A DNA stretch of 64,000 nucleotides from Cupriavidus sp. MP-37. Its GTDB lineage: Bacteria; Pseudomonadota; Gammaproteobacteria; Burkholderiales; Burkholderiaceae. Of the stretch, positions 20,023-29,771 are shown piece after piece (the first letter of the stretch is position 1; each line of letters starts with the position of its first letter). The notes beneath the pieces were generated by a model. It saw nothing but the letters and a program-made list of their open reading frames with translations. It was not told the DNA's origin and made no database searches. The position numbers and the translations under genes are program-made. The DNA is taken from positions 1,325,001 to 1,389,000 of the forward strand of contig NZ_CP085344.1 of the NCBI RefSeq assembly GCF_020618415.1. Reading direction: 5' to 3'.

Positions 20023-20649
20023 ATGACAAGCCAAGCCGCCGCCAAATCCGTCAAAAGCGAAAACAACCTGATCTGGCTGGACATGGAAATGACCGGCCTG
20101 CAGCCGGATACCGACCGCATCATCGAAGTGGCGGTGGTGATTACCGACTCCGAGCTCAATATCCTGGCCGAGGGCCCGGTGCTGGTGATCCACCAGAGCG
20201 ATGCCGTGCTCGACGGCATGGACAACTGGAACAAGGGCACGCACGGCCGCTCGGGCCTGATCGACAAGGTCAAGGCCTCGACCCTGACCGAAGAGCAGGC
20301 CGAGGCCGAACTGCTGGCCTTCCTCAAGCGCTGGGTGCCGGCCGGCAAGTCGCCGATGTGCGGCAACTCGATCTGCCAGGACCGGCGCTTCATGGCGCGC
20401 TACATGCCCAAGCTGGAAGCGTTCTTCCACTACCGCAACCTCGACGTGTCGACGCTCAAGGAACTGTGCAAGCGCTGGGAGCCGGCCATCCACAAGGGCT
20501 TCGTCAAGCGCCAGCTGCACACCGCGCTGGCCGACATCCTGGAGTCGGTCGAAGAGCTGCGCTACTACCGCACCCACTTTATCCGCCACGCCGCGCCCGG
20601 CGCGGCCCCGTCCGCCGAGGCGCCGGCCGCCGGCACGCCGGCGCAGTAA
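20023..20649 (+). CDS. orn: Oligoribonuclease
   Basis: 208 residues. A DEDDh 3'-5' exonuclease: first acidic pair in [18 protein letters not shown] in the middle, and HTALADI at the end. It breaks down 2-5-mer RNAs and pGpG from cyclic-di-GMP turnover. The Ala/Pro-rich tail of about 20 residues is extra compared with E. coli Orn. It is divergent from the M48 gene with an AT-rich spot (ttataaatt) at about 19956 between them. Confidence 0.95.
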   Translation: MTSQAAAKSVKSENNLIWLDMEMTGLQPDTDRIIEVAVVITDSELNILAEGPVLVIHQSDAVLDGMDNWNKGTHGRSGLIDKVKASTLTEEQAEAELLAFLKRWVPAGKSPMCGNSICQDRRFMARYMPKLEAFFHYRNLDVSTLKELCKRWEPAIHKGFVKRQLHTALADILESVEELRYYRTHFIRHAAPGAAPSAEAPAAGTPAQ

Positions 20650-20730
20650 GCGGAGCGCGGTTCCCGCAAGCCTCCCACCATTCCCGGCGCGCCGTCCCTT
20701 GCAGGCGGCGCGTTGCCCGTCCGCCTGCCC

Positions 20731-21612
20731 ATGTTCGAGCGCATCGTCTCCATCATCACGCCGGTCATCCTGATCATCCTGGTCGGGTGGCTGTACGGGC
20801 GCAAGGCCCATCCGGACATGGCCGGCATCAACCGCGCCACGCTCGACGTGATCGCGCCGCTGCTGGTGGTGTCGGCCTTCGTCAGCAAGGACTTCGTGCT
20901 GGCCGACCAGCTGGTGCTGCTGGGTTGCGCGGTGGCGGTGGTGCTGGGCTCGGGCGTGCTGGCGTGGGGCCTGGCGCGCTGGATGAAGGTCGATCCGCGC
21001 ACCTTCGTGCCGCCGATGATGTTCAACAACTGCGGCAACATGGGTTTGCCGCTGTCGGTGTTCGCCTTCGGCCCGGCGGGGCTGGCGCCCGCGGTGGCGC
21101 TGTTCGCGGCGTCGAACCTGATGCACTTCACCATCGGCATGAAGATCGTCAACCGGCATGCGTCGCTGGCGCAGATCGCGCGCAACCCCATGGTGCTGGC
21201 CACCGTGGCGGGGGTGGCGCTGGCGCTGGCGCGGCCGTGGTTCACGCTGCCGGACCCGGTCTACCAGTCGGTCAAGCTGCTGGGCGATGCCACCGTGCCG
21301 CTGATGCTGTTTGCGCTGGGCGTGCGCATGAAGGACGTGAGCCTGCGCAACTGGGGCATGGGGCTGGTCGGCGCGGCGGTGTGCCCGCTGACGGGCATCG
21401 CGGTGGCGCTGGCGCTGGCGCAGTGGGTGCCGCTGAGCGAGCTGCAGCGCGGGCTGCTGTTCGTGTTTGCGGCGTTGCCGCCGGCGGTGCTGAACTTCCT
21501 GGTGGCGGACCATTTCCGGCAGGAGCCGGACCAGGTCGCATCGATCGTGCTGCTGGGCAATATCGCCGCGGTGGTGTTCGTGCCGGTGGGGCTGTACCTG
21601 GGCCTGCGCTAG
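20731..21612 (+). CDS. AEC (auxin efflux carrier) family transporter
   Basis: 293 residues with about ten hydrophobic segments. The start MFERIVSIITPVILIILVGW and the central NNCGNMGLPLSVFAFG are AEC signatures. Bacterial members move carboxylates such as malonate or malate; the substrate is not evident. The ATG at 20731 is preferred over a TTG 18 nt earlier. It lies 81 nt after orn. Confidence 0.9.
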   Translation: MFERIVSIITPVILIILVGWLYGRKAHPDMAGINRATLDVIAPLLVVSAFVSKDFVLADQLVLLGCAVAVVLGSGVLAWGLARWMKVDPRTFVPPMMFNNCGNMGLPLSVFAFGPAGLAPAVALFAASNLMHFTIGMKIVNRHASLAQIARNPMVLATVAGVALALARPWFTLPDPVYQSVKLLGDATVPLMLFALGVRMKDVSLRNWGMGLVGAAVCPLTGIAVALALAQWVPLSELQRGLLFVFAALPPAVLNFLVADHFRQEPDQVASIVLLGNIAAVVFVPVGLYLGLR

Positions 21613-21657
21613 GGCAGGACACCCGCGCGGCGCGTGCCGGCGGGCGATCGCATTCGA

Positions 21658-22296
21658 TCAGGCCGCGGGCCTGGTGCGTACCGCGTTCTTGGGACGCCAG
21701 GCCTTGACGATGGCTTCGTCGGTTTCCATGTAGGGGCCGCCGATCAGGTCGATGCAATACGGCACCGCGGCAAAGATGCCTTGCACCACCGGCTTGCCAT
21801 CGGCGTCGCGCAGGCCTTCCAGGGTTTCGCGGATCGCGCGCGGCTGGCCGGGCAGGTTGATGATCAGCGCCGCGCGGCTGGCGGTCTCGCGGATCACCGC
21901 GACCTGGCGCGACAGGATCGCGGTCGGCACGAAATGCAGGCTGACCTGGCGCATCTGCTCGCCGAATCCCGGCATTTCCTTGGTGCCCACCGCCAGCGTG
22001 GCCTCGGGCGTGACGTCGCGGCGCGCCGGGCCGGTGCCGCCGGTGGTCAGCACCAGGTCACAGCCGGCCACGTCGACCAGCTCGATCAGCGTGCGCGAGA
22101 TCTGCGCCTGCTCGTCCGGGATCAGCCGCTCCACCGCCTGCCAGGGCGAGGTCAGCGTGCGCCCGAACCAGTCGCGCAGCGCCGGGATGCCCTCGTCCTG
22201 GTAGGTGCCGGCCGAGGCGCGGTCCGAGATCGAAACGAAGCCGACGACGAGTTCGTCGGGATGGTGACGGACAACCGGCTGGGTGGTCTGGGTCAT
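21658..22296 (-). CDS. mog: Molybdopterin adenylyltransferase
   Basis: 212 residues. MoaB/Mog fold with [25 protein letters not shown] and INLPGQPRA at family positions. It adenylates molybdopterin before molybdenum insertion. The 4-nt overlap with the upstream darP (22293-22296) implies one transcript, a common pair in Burkholderiales. Confidence 0.92.
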   Translation of the reverse strand: MTQTTQPVVRHHPDELVVGFVSISDRASAGTYQDEGIPALRDWFGRTLTSPWQAVERLIPDEQAQISRTLIELVDVAGCDLVLTTGGTGPARRDVTPEATLAVGTKEMPGFGEQMRQVSLHFVPTAILSRQVAVIRETASRAALIINLPGQPRAIRETLEGLRDADGKPVVQGIFAAVPYCIDLIGGPYMETDEAIVKAWRPKNAVRTRPAA

Positions 22297-22913
22297 GCCT
22301 CGGGCTCCGGGGTAGGGGGTTGGTCCTCGGCGGCGCCGGCCTTGCCATCCTTCACGTCGAGCGCCGTCTTGATCGCCTGGAACAGCTCGCGGAAATAGCG
22401 CGGCGGCTTGCCCAGCTCTTTTTCCTTGCGCGCGTTGCGGATGGTGTTGCGCAGCGCCTGCACGTCGATGCCGGGATGCTCGGCGAGGAAGCGCGTCAGC
22501 GCCGCGTCGTCGGCCAGCAGCAGCTCGCGCCAGCGCTCGATCAGATGCATGCGGGCGGTTTCGGCCTTGCTGGTGCCCTTGAAGCCCTCCAGCGCTTGCC
22601 GGATCACCTCGACCTCTTCGTCCTCGAGGCCGCGCATGATCTTGCCCACGTACTGCATCTGGCGGCGCTTGCCTTCGTGGCTGTTGATGCGGCGCGCCTC
22701 GTGGATGGCGTCGGCGAGTGTTTCAGGCATGGGCACGCGCGCGAGGCGGTCCTTGGCCAGTGCCTCGAGTTCGGCGCCAAGGTCCTGCAGGGCGGTCATG
22801 TCGCGCTTGCGCTGCGACTTGCTTTTCGGTTCGTCGTCTTCCGGCTCGGGGGCAAAGCCTCCGGGAAAGCGCGAGCCTTGGTGGTTACGGGAATTTCGCG
22901 TCATGCCCGGCAT
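22293..22913 (-). CDS. darP: Ribosome maturation factor DarP (YjgA, DUF615)
   Basis: 206 residues. A highly charged, helical protein with [20 protein letters not shown] and [20 protein letters not shown], both diagnostic of DUF615. It associates with 50S precursors. It is divergent from pmbA with only 49 bp between starts, so their promoters must overlap. Confidence 0.93.
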   Translation of the reverse strand: MPGMTRNSRNHQGSRFPGGFAPEPEDDEPKSKSQRKRDMTALQDLGAELEALAKDRLARVPMPETLADAIHEARRINSHEGKRRQMQYVGKIMRGLEDEEVEVIRQALEGFKGTSKAETARMHLIERWRELLLADDAALTRFLAEHPGIDVQALRNTIRNARKEKELGKPPRYFRELFQAIKTALDVKDGKAGAAEDQPPTPEPEA

Positions 22914-22962
22914 TTTATCTTGCTATGATTGCCGCTTGGACTTTTGATGACACCCGCCCAGC

Positions 22963-24330
22963 ATGGACCAGATCGCCGAACAGACCGCGCATTTCACCTA
23001 CACCCAGGCCCAGCTCAGCGAGATGGCCGCCGATGTGCTGCGGGTGGCACGCGAGCTGGGGGCGACCGATGCCGCCACCGAGATCTCGGAAGGCAGCGGC
23101 CTGTCGGTATCGGTGCGCAAGGGGCAGGTCGAGACCATCGAGCAGAACCGCGACAAGGTGGTCGGGGTCACGGTAATGATCGGCAAGCGCCGCGGCAACG
23201 CCAGCACCTCGGACTTCTCGCCGGCCGCGCTGCGCGCCACCGCCGAGGCCGCCTACAACATCGCCCGCTTCACCGCCGAGGATGACTGCGCCGGCCTGGC
23301 CGAAGAGGAACTGCTGGAGCGCGCGCCGCAGGACCTGGACCTGTTCCACCCGTGGGCGCTCGATGCCGAAGCCGCCATCGACATTGCCACCCGCGCCGAG
23401 GCCGCCGCTTTCGCGGTCTCGCCGCGCATCCGCAACAGCGACGGCGCCAGCGTCTCGGCCCAGCATTCGCAGTTCGTGCTGGCGACCACGCGCGGCTTTA
23501 CCGGCGGCTATCCGTATTCGCGCCATTTCATCTCGTGCGCGCCGATCGCCGGCAGCGGCAGCGGCATGCAGCGCGACGACTGGTATTCGTCCAAGCGCTC
23601 GCCGCTGGCGCTGGCCGCGCCGGAGGACATCGGCCGCTACGCCGCCGAGCGCGCGCTGGCGCGGCTGCAGGCGCGCAAGCTGTCGACGCGCCGCTGCCCG
23701 GTGCTGTTCGAGGCGCCGCTGGCCGCGGGCCTGCTGGGTGCCTTCGTGCAGGCGGTGTCGGGCGGCGCGCTGTACCGCAAGTCCACCTTCCTGTGCGATT
23801 CGCTGGGCCAGGCCGTGTTCGCTCCGCACGTTCAGATCCATGAGCAGCCGCACACCCCGGGCGCCATGGGCAGCGCCCCGTTTGACGAAGAGGGCGTGCG
23901 CACGCGCGAGCGCGACGTGGTCAAGGACGGCGTGGTGCAGGGCTATTTCCTGTCGACCTACTCGGCGCGCAAGCTTGGCATGCAGACCACCGGCAATGCC
24001 GGCGGCTCGCACAACCTGACGCTGTCGAGCAGCCTGACCCAGCCCGGCGACGACTTCCCCGCGATGCTGCGCAAGCTCGGCACCGGCCTGCTGGTGACCG
24101 AGCTGATGGGGCAGGGCGTCAACTACGTGACCGGCGACTATTCGCGCGGCGCTTCGGGTTACTGGGTCGAGAATGGCGTGATCCAGTATCCGGTCGAGGA
24201 AATCACCATCGCCGGCAACATGGCCGAGATGTTCCAGCAGATCGTTGCGATCGGCGCGGATGCGCTGGTGCGCGGCACCAAGGAAACCGGCTCGATCCTG
24301 CTCGAGCAGATGACGATCGCCGGCAACTGA
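22963..24330 (+). CDS. pmbA: Metalloprotease PmbA/TldE
   Basis: 455 residues, family length. The TldD/PmbA fold shows GLSVSVRKGQVETIEQNRDK, the middle TRRCPVLFEAPLAAGLLGAF, and the C-terminal TGDYSRGASGYWVENGVIQY. With TldD it makes a protease known to mature microcin B17 and degrade unfolded peptides; tldD is not in this window. Its place 8 kb from the peptide-export locus is probably coincidental. Confidence 0.95.
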   Translation: MDQIAEQTAHFTYTQAQLSEMAADVLRVARELGATDAATEISEGSGLSVSVRKGQVETIEQNRDKVVGVTVMIGKRRGNASTSDFSPAALRATAEAAYNIARFTAEDDCAGLAEEELLERAPQDLDLFHPWALDAEAAIDIATRAEAAAFAVSPRIRNSDGASVSAQHSQFVLATTRGFTGGYPYSRHFISCAPIAGSGSGMQRDDWYSSKRSPLALAAPEDIGRYAAERALARLQARKLSTRRCPVLFEAPLAAGLLGAFVQAVSGGALYRKSTFLCDSLGQAVFAPHVQIHEQPHTPGAMGSAPFDEEGVRTRERDVVKDGVVQGYFLSTYSARKLGMQTTGNAGGSHNLTLSSSLTQPGDDFPAMLRKLGTGLLVTELMGQGVNYVTGDYSRGASGYWVENGVIQYPVEEITIAGNMAEMFQQIVAIGADALVRGTKETGSILLEQMTIAGN

Positions 24331-24353
24331 GGCCGGCAACCGAGTGGCAGCGG

Positions 24354-24483
24354 GTTTTCTCCCCTCTCCCGCTTGCGAGAGAGGGGCGGGGGTGAGGGCC
24401 GGCGGTGGCAATAGCGACAGCCGTCACTTCGTCGAAGCTCCCGCCCTCACCCCAACCCTCTCCCGCAAGCGGGAGAGGGGGCA
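24354..24483. repeat. REP-like intergenic hairpin element, copy 1
   Basis: The left half (ctcccctctcccgcttgcga, then ggggtgagggc) is the inverted complement of the right half (gccctcaccccaaccctctc, then gcaagcgggagagggg). The whole 130 bp could fold into one long hairpin. A close relative lies at 56915-57043. Confidence 0.8.
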
Positions 24484-24488
24484 AACAA

Positions 24489-24989
24489 TTACGATTCTTC
24501 CGACGGCGGCCGCTCGTACGTGACGAAGGCATAGTCGAAGCCGTTCGCTGCCGAATGATGGGTCTCGCGCGAGACTTCCAGCCATTGGCTGCGGTCGATC
24601 GGCGGGAAGAACGCGTCGCCCTCCACATCGGCGTCGATCTCGGTCACCACCAGCCGGTCCGCGCTCGGCATGGCCTCGGCATACAGTTGCGCGCCGCCGA
24701 TCAGGAAGATCTGTTCGGCGCCCACGCACAGGCGCTGGGCTTCTTCCAGCGAAGGCGCGACCTCCGCGCCCTCGAGGCGCAGGTCGGGATTGCGGCTGAC
24801 CACGATATTGCGGCGCCCGGGCAGCGGGCGGCCGATCGAATCCCAGGTCTTGCGCCCCATGATCACGGGCGCGCCCATGGTGGTGCGCTTGAAATGCGCC
24901 AGGTCTTCGGGCAGGCGCCACGGCAGCGTGTTGTCGCGGCCGATGGTGCCGTTGCGGGCGCGTGCGACAACCAGTGTCAGCAGCGTCAT
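24489..24989 (-). CDS. folA: Dihydrofolate reductase
   Basis: 166 residues. [22 protein letters not shown] contains the substrate-binding loop and catalytic Asp in the PED context. GRKTWDSIG and [10 protein letters not shown] are NADPH-binding words. It regenerates tetrahydrofolate used up by ThyA. Its ATG overlaps the thyA stop by 4 nt, so the pair is coupled. A REP-like element lies just downstream. Confidence 0.95.
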   Translation of the reverse strand: MTLLTLVVARARNGTIGRDNTLPWRLPEDLAHFKRTTMGAPVIMGRKTWDSIGRPLPGRRNIVVSRNPDLRLEGAEVAPSLEEAQRLCVGAEQIFLIGGAQLYAEAMPSADRLVVTEIDADVEGDAFFPPIDRSQWLEVSRETHHSAANGFDYAFVTYERPPSEES

Positions 24990-25780
24990 ACGGCCACCGG
25001 TGCCTTGATGGCGGGATGCGACTGGTAGCCAACCAGTTCGAAGTCTTCGTAGCGGTAGTCGAAGATGCTGTCGGGCTGGCGCAGGATCTTCAGCTGCGGC
25101 AATGCCAGCGGCGCGCGCGCCAGCTGGGTCTGCACCTGTTCGAAATGGTTGTTGTACAGGTGGCAGTCGCCGCCGGTCCAGATGAAATCGCCCACTTCCA
25201 GGCCGGTCTGCTGCGCCATCATGTGGGTCAGCAGCGCATAGCTGGCGATATTGAACGGCACCCCCAGGAAGATGTCGGCGCTGCGCTGGTACAGCTGGCA
25301 CGAGAGCCGGCCGTCGGCCACGTAGAACTGGAAGAACGCATGGCAGGGCGGCAGCTTCATGCGCGGGATGTCGGCCACGTTCCAGGCCGACACGATCAGC
25401 CGGCGCGAATCCGGGTTGGCGCGGATCTGCGCCACCAGCTCGGAGATCTGGTCGATATGGCGGCCGTCCGGCGCCGGCCACGAACGCCATTGCGAGCCGT
25501 AGACCGGACCCAGTTCGCCGTGCTCGTCGGCCCACTCGTCCCAGATGGTGACGCCGTGCTGCTGCAGCCAGCGCACGTTGGTCGAGCCCTGCAGGAACCA
25601 CAGCAGTTCATAGATGATCGACTTCAGGTGCAGCTTCTTGGTGGTGACCACCGGGAAGCCTTCGCGCAGGTCGAAGCGCATCTGGTAGCCGAACACCGAG
25701 CGCGTGCCGGTGCCGGTGCGGTCGGCCTTGTCGGTGCCATGCTCGTAAACATGGCGCATGAAGTCGAGGTACTGTTTCAT
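24986..25780 (-). CDS. thyA: Thymidylate synthase
   Basis: 264 residues, the same as E. coli ThyA. Start [20 protein letters not shown], the double-Arg region, catalytic Cys in [10 protein letters not shown] and the folate-binding end are all present. It methylates dUMP to dTMP with methylene-THF, making dihydrofolate for the coupled folA. Confidence 0.97.
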   Translation of the reverse strand: MKQYLDFMRHVYEHGTDKADRTGTGTRSVFGYQMRFDLREGFPVVTTKKLHLKSIIYELLWFLQGSTNVRWLQQHGVTIWDEWADEHGELGPVYGSQWRSWPAPDGRHIDQISELVAQIRANPDSRRLIVSAWNVADIPRMKLPPCHAFFQFYVADGRLSCQLYQRSADIFLGVPFNIASYALLTHMMAQQTGLEVGDFIWTGGDCHLYNNHFEQVQTQLARAPLALPQLKILRQPDSIFDYRYEDFELVGYQSHPAIKAPVAV

Positions 25781-25846
25781 CGGCGCGGGGCGGGATGGAA
25801 GAGGTGGCGCGGGCGCCGGGCCCGCGAAACCGGCATTTTAAAGCAA

Positions 25847-25880
25847 GACGGGCCGCCCCTTCGGGCGGCCCGTCTTTTGC
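25847..25880. terminator. Strong hairpin terminator between terC and thyA
   Basis: An 11-12-bp GC stem (gacgggccgccc/gggcggcccgtc) with a tight ttcg loop. On the plus strand tttt follows; on the minus strand ttgcttt follows. It should end the terC transcript before thyA. Confidence 0.8.
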
Positions 25881-25920
25881 GGCAGGGCCAGGGCGCGAGG
25901 CCCTGGCGCCGGGGGCAGGC

Positions 25921-26628
25921 TTAGTGGCTGCCGGCCGGCTCCTGCTGCTGCTCGCGGCGCTTCTGCACCAGGTAGCCGGCGCCCAGCACGCCGCCGACGA
26001 TCAGCACGTACAGGCCCCAGTTGACCACCGGGTTGGCTTCGAAGAACGCCTTGATCATCGGCTCGTGCACGATCATCTTGACCGCCGTGAAGGCCAGCAC
26101 GCCGGCGCCCACGTAGATGATGACCGGGAAGCGGGCCATCAGCTTGAGCACCAGGCTCGAGCCCCACACCACGATGGGGATGCTGATCAGCAGGCCCAGC
26201 ACCACCAGCAGGAAGCTGCCGTGCGCGGCGCCGGCCACGGCCAGCACGTTGTCCACGCCCATCACGGCGTCGGCGATGATGATGGTCTTCATCGCGCCCC
26301 ACAGCGTCGAGGCGCCGGAGCCATGCTCGTCGCCGCCGCTGTCGTCGGACAGCAGCTTGTAGGCAATCCACACCAGCGCCAGGCCGCCCACCAGCATCAG
26401 CCCCGGAATCTTCAGCAGCCAGACCACGCCGATCGTCATGGCCGAGCGGACCACCACGGCACCCACGGTACCCCAGACAATGGCCTTCTTCTGCAGGTGG
26501 GGCGGCAGGTTGCGTGCCGCCAGCGCGATCACGATGGCATTGTCCCCGGCCAGCACCAGGTCAATGACGACGATGGACAGCAGCGCCGTCAGGAACTGCA
26601 TCGTGAACAGATCGGTAAACCACTCCAT
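25921..26628 (-). CDS. TerC-family membrane protein (YkoY/YjbE-like), Mn-linked
   Basis: 235 residues with about seven membrane spans. Two internal repeats each carry the acidic membrane motif: LVLAGDNAIVIALAARNL and DAVMGVDNVLAVAGAAHG, the presumed metal-passing residues. Members of this group export or distribute manganese. The 270-nt leader carries a yybP-ykoY riboswitch, strong independent support for Mn control. GAGGAG lies 7 nt before the start. Confidence 0.92.
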   Translation of the reverse strand: MEWFTDLFTMQFLTALLSIVVIDLVLAGDNAIVIALAARNLPPHLQKKAIVWGTVGAVVVRSAMTIGVVWLLKIPGLMLVGGLALVWIAYKLLSDDSGGDEHGSGASTLWGAMKTIIIADAVMGVDNVLAVAGAAHGSFLLVVLGLLISIPIVVWGSSLVLKLMARFPVIIYVGAGVLAFTAVKMIVHEPMIKAFFEANPVVNWGLYVLIVGGVLGAGYLVQKRREQQQEPAGSH

Positions 26629-26707
26629 GAACTCTCCTCAGGTACGAATCAGCGCAAGCGCGCGCATTGGGTTCGCCTGGATTCACGTGCACGGGACCGT
26701 GGGGGCG

Positions 26708-26856
26708 CCTTTGCAAACCATGAAGTCCAGGTTGCAAAGGTCTTGCTCGACCACTGGCGCGGTATGCGCGCCGGTAGTCAGCACAACCGGGGACTGCGGT
26801 CCCGGAATGACGATTGTGCTAAGGGCAAAGCCCCGGAGCTACTCCCCTTTGAGGGA
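26708..26856 (-). ncRNA. yybP-ykoY manganese riboswitch
   Basis: Read on the minus strand, the leader has CTCAAAGGGGAGTAGCT (about 26853-26837) and later GAGCAAGACCTTTGC (about 26748-26734), the two most conserved blocks of this class, with helices between. CAAAGG of the first block pairs with CCTTTG of the second (P1). The same CCTTTGCAACC can instead pair with GGTTTGCAAAGG at 26708-26719, giving mutually exclusive structures as needed for switching. No T run follows, so control may act on translation or RNA turnover. It lies ahead of terC. Confidence 0.82.
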
Positions 26857-26888
26857 CACGGCCGGTTCAGGGGCCGCGCTAGGGCGGG

Positions 26889-26894
26889 ATTATA
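26889..26894 (-). promoter_or_regulatory. Perfect -10 element for the riboswitch-terC transcript
   Basis: TATAAT on the minus strand, 36 nt upstream of the riboswitch core. No good -35 hexamer lies 16-18 bp further up, so it may need an activator. Confidence 0.5.
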
Positions 26895-27205
26895 AACGAA
26901 CTGCAAGCGACATGCCCCATTAGGAAAGATACTGACTCAAGTTCTTCGAGGTGGCGTAATCGTCGCGCGCGTGCGCGCGATGCGGCAACCCGGGTGCGTC
27001 GGCGCGCTGGCCGTGATTTTGCATCGGGCCCGCCTGGGGCTGCGCGATCCGCCGGATCGGCCTATCCTTGAGGTTCGGCTCCGACCGATGCGTCCCGGAC
27101 AGCACAGGCGCGCATTGCGGAGACCGGCGCGCACGACATGCACAGCGCGGCCTTGGGGAATACGCAGTGAAGCAGTGCCCATTTGCGACCACACAAGGAA
27201 ACGAC

Positions 27206-28300
27206 ATGCCGGTTGTCCCGAACCCGTCCAATCCGCCCTCACATCACAAAGCCCCGCAGACATCCTTCCCGCCCCTGAACCACCATAACGGCCATGCCGT
27301 GGCGCCGCCCGCGCTGGTGGCGCTGGCCAATGGCCGCGCGCAGCGCCCGCCGCAGCCGGAATTCATGCAGCAGTACCGCGAAGACAGCGGCGCGCTGCGC
27401 GAGCAGGTGCTGTCCGGCCTGCGCGCCGCGCAGGCGGCCATCAGTCCCAAGTTCTTCTACGATGTGCTGGGCTCGCGCCTGTTCGAAGCCATCACCGACC
27501 TGCCCGAGTACTACCCGACCCGCACCGAGGCCGCGATCTTTGCCGGCGCGGCGCCCGCCATCGCGGCGCGCGCGGGCAGCGGCTGCGTGCTGGTGGACCT
27601 GGGCGCGGGCAACTGCGAGAAGGCGGCGCGGCTGTTCGGCAGCCTGCGCCCGGCGCAGTACGTGGCGGTGGATATCTCGGTCGAGTTCCTGCGCGCGACG
27701 CTGTCGTCGCTGCAGCAGCAGCACCCTGACATTCCGATGCTGGGACTGGGCGCCGACCTGTGCGCGCCGTTCGACCTGCCGGCCAAGGTCAGGCGCGGCA
27801 GGCGACTGTTCTTCTATCCGGGCTCGAGCATCGGCAATTTCGCCCCGGTGGAGGCGCAGGCGCTGCTGCAGCGCCTGCGCGGCGCGGCCGGGCGCGGCGA
27901 CGGCGTGCTGATCGGCGTGGACCTGCACAAGGACGAAGCCACGCTGGTATCGGCCTATGACGATGCGCTGGGCGTGACCGCGGCCTTCAACCGCAACGTG
28001 CTGCGCAACGTGAACCGCATCGTCGGCACCGATTTCGCGCTGGACGACTGGCGCCACCAGGCCAGCTTCGACCGCGCGGCCTCGCGCATCCAGATGCACC
28101 TGCAGGCGTGCCGCGACGTGCGCGTGCAATGGGACGGCGGCGCGCGCGAATTCGCCGCCGGCGAGCGCATCCATACCGAGGATTCATACAAGTACCGCCC
28201 GGAGGACTTCGCGCTGCTGCTCGAAGCTGCCGGCTTTGACGACCCGGTGTACTGGTCCGACCCGCGCGGCTGGTTCGCGGTGTTCCACGCGCGCGGCTGA
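27206..28300 (+). CDS. egtD: L-histidine N-alpha-methyltransferase
   Basis: 364 residues. EgtD family: SPKFFYDVLGSRLFEAITDL near the start of the fold, SAM-binding VDLGAGNCEKAARLF, YPGSSIGNF, and HTEDSYKYRPEDF at the C-terminal substrate side. It trimethylates histidine to hercynine, the first step of ergothioneine or selenoneine synthesis. The first 50 residues (to about QPEFMQQYRE) are a poorly conserved extension; AAGGAAA precedes the ATG at 27206. The sulfoxide-synthase-like partner gene follows after 130 nt. Confidence 0.93.
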   Translation: MPVVPNPSNPPSHHKAPQTSFPPLNHHNGHAVAPPALVALANGRAQRPPQPEFMQQYREDSGALREQVLSGLRAAQAAISPKFFYDVLGSRLFEAITDLPEYYPTRTEAAIFAGAAPAIAARAGSGCVLVDLGAGNCEKAARLFGSLRPAQYVAVDISVEFLRATLSSLQQQHPDIPMLGLGADLCAPFDLPAKVRRGRRLFFYPGSSIGNFAPVEAQALLQRLRGAAGRGDGVLIGVDLHKDEATLVSAYDDALGVTAAFNRNVLRNVNRIVGTDFALDDWRHQASFDRAASRIQMHLQACRDVRVQWDGGAREFAAGERIHTEDSYKYRPEDFALLLEAAGFDDPVYWSDPRGWFAVFHARG

Positions 28301-28430
28301 CCGGCGCGCCGGGCGGGTAGTGTCATAATGGCCGCAGTCCGGCCGGGCGTGCCACGCCCGGGCCGCGGCCGGCCCGCGGCGGTCCGGATCCCGGCCTGTC
28401 CACCCTCCATTCCCTGCGCGGATTTCCCCG

Positions 28431-29687
28431 ATGAGCGGCTTTCCCATGCTTCCCGATCTCTACTTCACCGGCGGCAAGGCGACGTGGTCGGACCCGCGCC
28501 GGCTGCCGCGCGAAGGGCTGGCGCAGGCACTGGTCGACGCGCGCAGCCGCACGCTGGCATGGCTGGCGCCGTTCGGGCAGACCCGCCGCGCCTGGGATGT
28601 GCCGCGCCAGTACGACGCCGATCCGCCGCTGTGGACGCTCGGCCACGTGGCCTGGCATGCGGAGTGGTGGTGCCTGCGCGGCGTGCGCCAGGTCGATCGC
28701 GGGGGCGTGCCGGTGCCGGTGGCGTCGGAGCCGTCATTGCTGGATGGCGCCGATGAATGGTTCGACCCCGACCGGATCGGGCCCGACGAGCGCTGGGAGA
28801 TCGCGCTGCCCGACGTCGCGGTGATCAAGCGCTATGCCGCCGAGGTGCTCGACGGCGTGCTGCGCCGGATCGCGCTGCTGCCCGACGACACCGACCTGAC
28901 CCTGTACCCGTTCCGCCGCGCGCTGCTGCACGAAGACGCGCAGGGCGAAGGCGTGGCCGCGCTGCTGCAGGCGCTGGGCATGGCCCCCGCGGAGGCCGCC
29001 GGCGCGGCGCCGGCGGCGGCCGCCGGACATGGCGGCACGCTGCATTTCCCGGGCGGGCGCTTCACGCTGGGCTGGAGCGATGCCGACGGCTTTGCCTGGC
29101 CCGACGAACTGCCGCCGCAGCCGACCTACGTGCCCGCGTTTGAAATCGACATGGCGCTGGTCAGCAACGCGCAGTTCCTGGAGTTTGTCGAGGACGGCGG
29201 CTACGAGCATCCGGCCTGGTGGTCGTCGGCGGGACGGCAATGGCTGATGACGCAGGAACGCTCCGCGCCGCGCTACTGGTCGCGCCATCCGGAATCGCGC
29301 GCGTGGATGCTGGAACGCTTTGGCACGCAGCGCACGCTCAATCCCGACGAGGCGGTGCGCCATGTCACGCTGTACGAAGCGCAGGCGTGGTGCGTCTGGG
29401 CCGGACGGCGCCTGCCGGCGGAAGCGGAGTGGGAGCTGGCCGCGACCCAGAACCGCGGCCTGCAATGGGGCGCGCTGCGCGAGTGGACGGCGACGCCGTA
29501 CGAGCCATATGCCGGCTTTGTCGCCGCGCCGTCGGACGGCGCGATGGTGGGGCGCTTCGGCACGCACCAGGCGGTGCGCGGTGTGTCGTTCGCCAGTCCG
29601 GCGCGGCTGCGGCATGTGCGGGCGCGATGGGCGCGGCTGCCCGAGGATGACCTGTCCTTTATCGGCTTCCGTAGCTGCGCGCTGTAA
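28431..29687 (+). CDS. EgtB/SenA-type nonheme iron C-S (or C-Se) bond-forming enzyme
   Basis: 418 residues: an N-terminal DinB-like domain (about 30-200) and a C-terminal SUMF1/FGE-type domain (about 225-418, RRLPAEAEWELAATQNRGLQ to FIGFRSC). EgtB joins hercynine to a thiol using oxygen and a three-His iron site. Here LGHVAWHAEWWCLR supplies a His, but the HExxH-like second site reads HEDAQGE, with Gln where a ligand His is expected. It is closer to the HED-x-x-GE wording that I associate with SenA, the selenoneine enzyme. No senB or senC gene is adjacent. The choice between EgtB and SenA is open; linkage to egtD supports either. Confidence 0.72.
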   Translation: MSGFPMLPDLYFTGGKATWSDPRRLPREGLAQALVDARSRTLAWLAPFGQTRRAWDVPRQYDADPPLWTLGHVAWHAEWWCLRGVRQVDRGGVPVPVASEPSLLDGADEWFDPDRIGPDERWEIALPDVAVIKRYAAEVLDGVLRRIALLPDDTDLTLYPFRRALLHEDAQGEGVAALLQALGMAPAEAAGAAPAAAAGHGGTLHFPGGRFTLGWSDADGFAWPDELPPQPTYVPAFEIDMALVSNAQFLEFVEDGGYEHPAWWSSAGRQWLMTQERSAPRYWSRHPESRAWMLERFGTQRTLNPDEAVRHVTLYEAQAWCVWAGRRLPAEAEWELAATQNRGLQWGALREWTATPYEPYAGFVAAPSDGAMVGRFGTHQAVRGVSFASPARLRHVRARWARLPEDDLSFIGFRSCAL

Positions 29688-29700
29688 GCACGGCGCGCAA

Positions 29701-29731
29701 CAAAAAAAACAGGGCACCCGCGGGTGCCCTG
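29701..29731 (-). terminator. Intrinsic terminator of the helicase gene
   Basis: An 11-bp perfect palindrome cagggcacccg/cgggtgccctg, with eight T residues following when read on the minus strand. It also lies 13 nt after the stop of the rightward egtB-like gene and may serve both. Confidence 0.88.
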
Positions 29732-29771
29732 TCTTCTGTCCGGCAGGTGCGCTCAGCGCACCACCGTCCGA

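Noticed and set aside
22963..24330. PmbA as the leader protease of the peptide system
   Set aside because: It is 8 kb away in a housekeeping context and the ABC exporter already carries an intact C39 protease.
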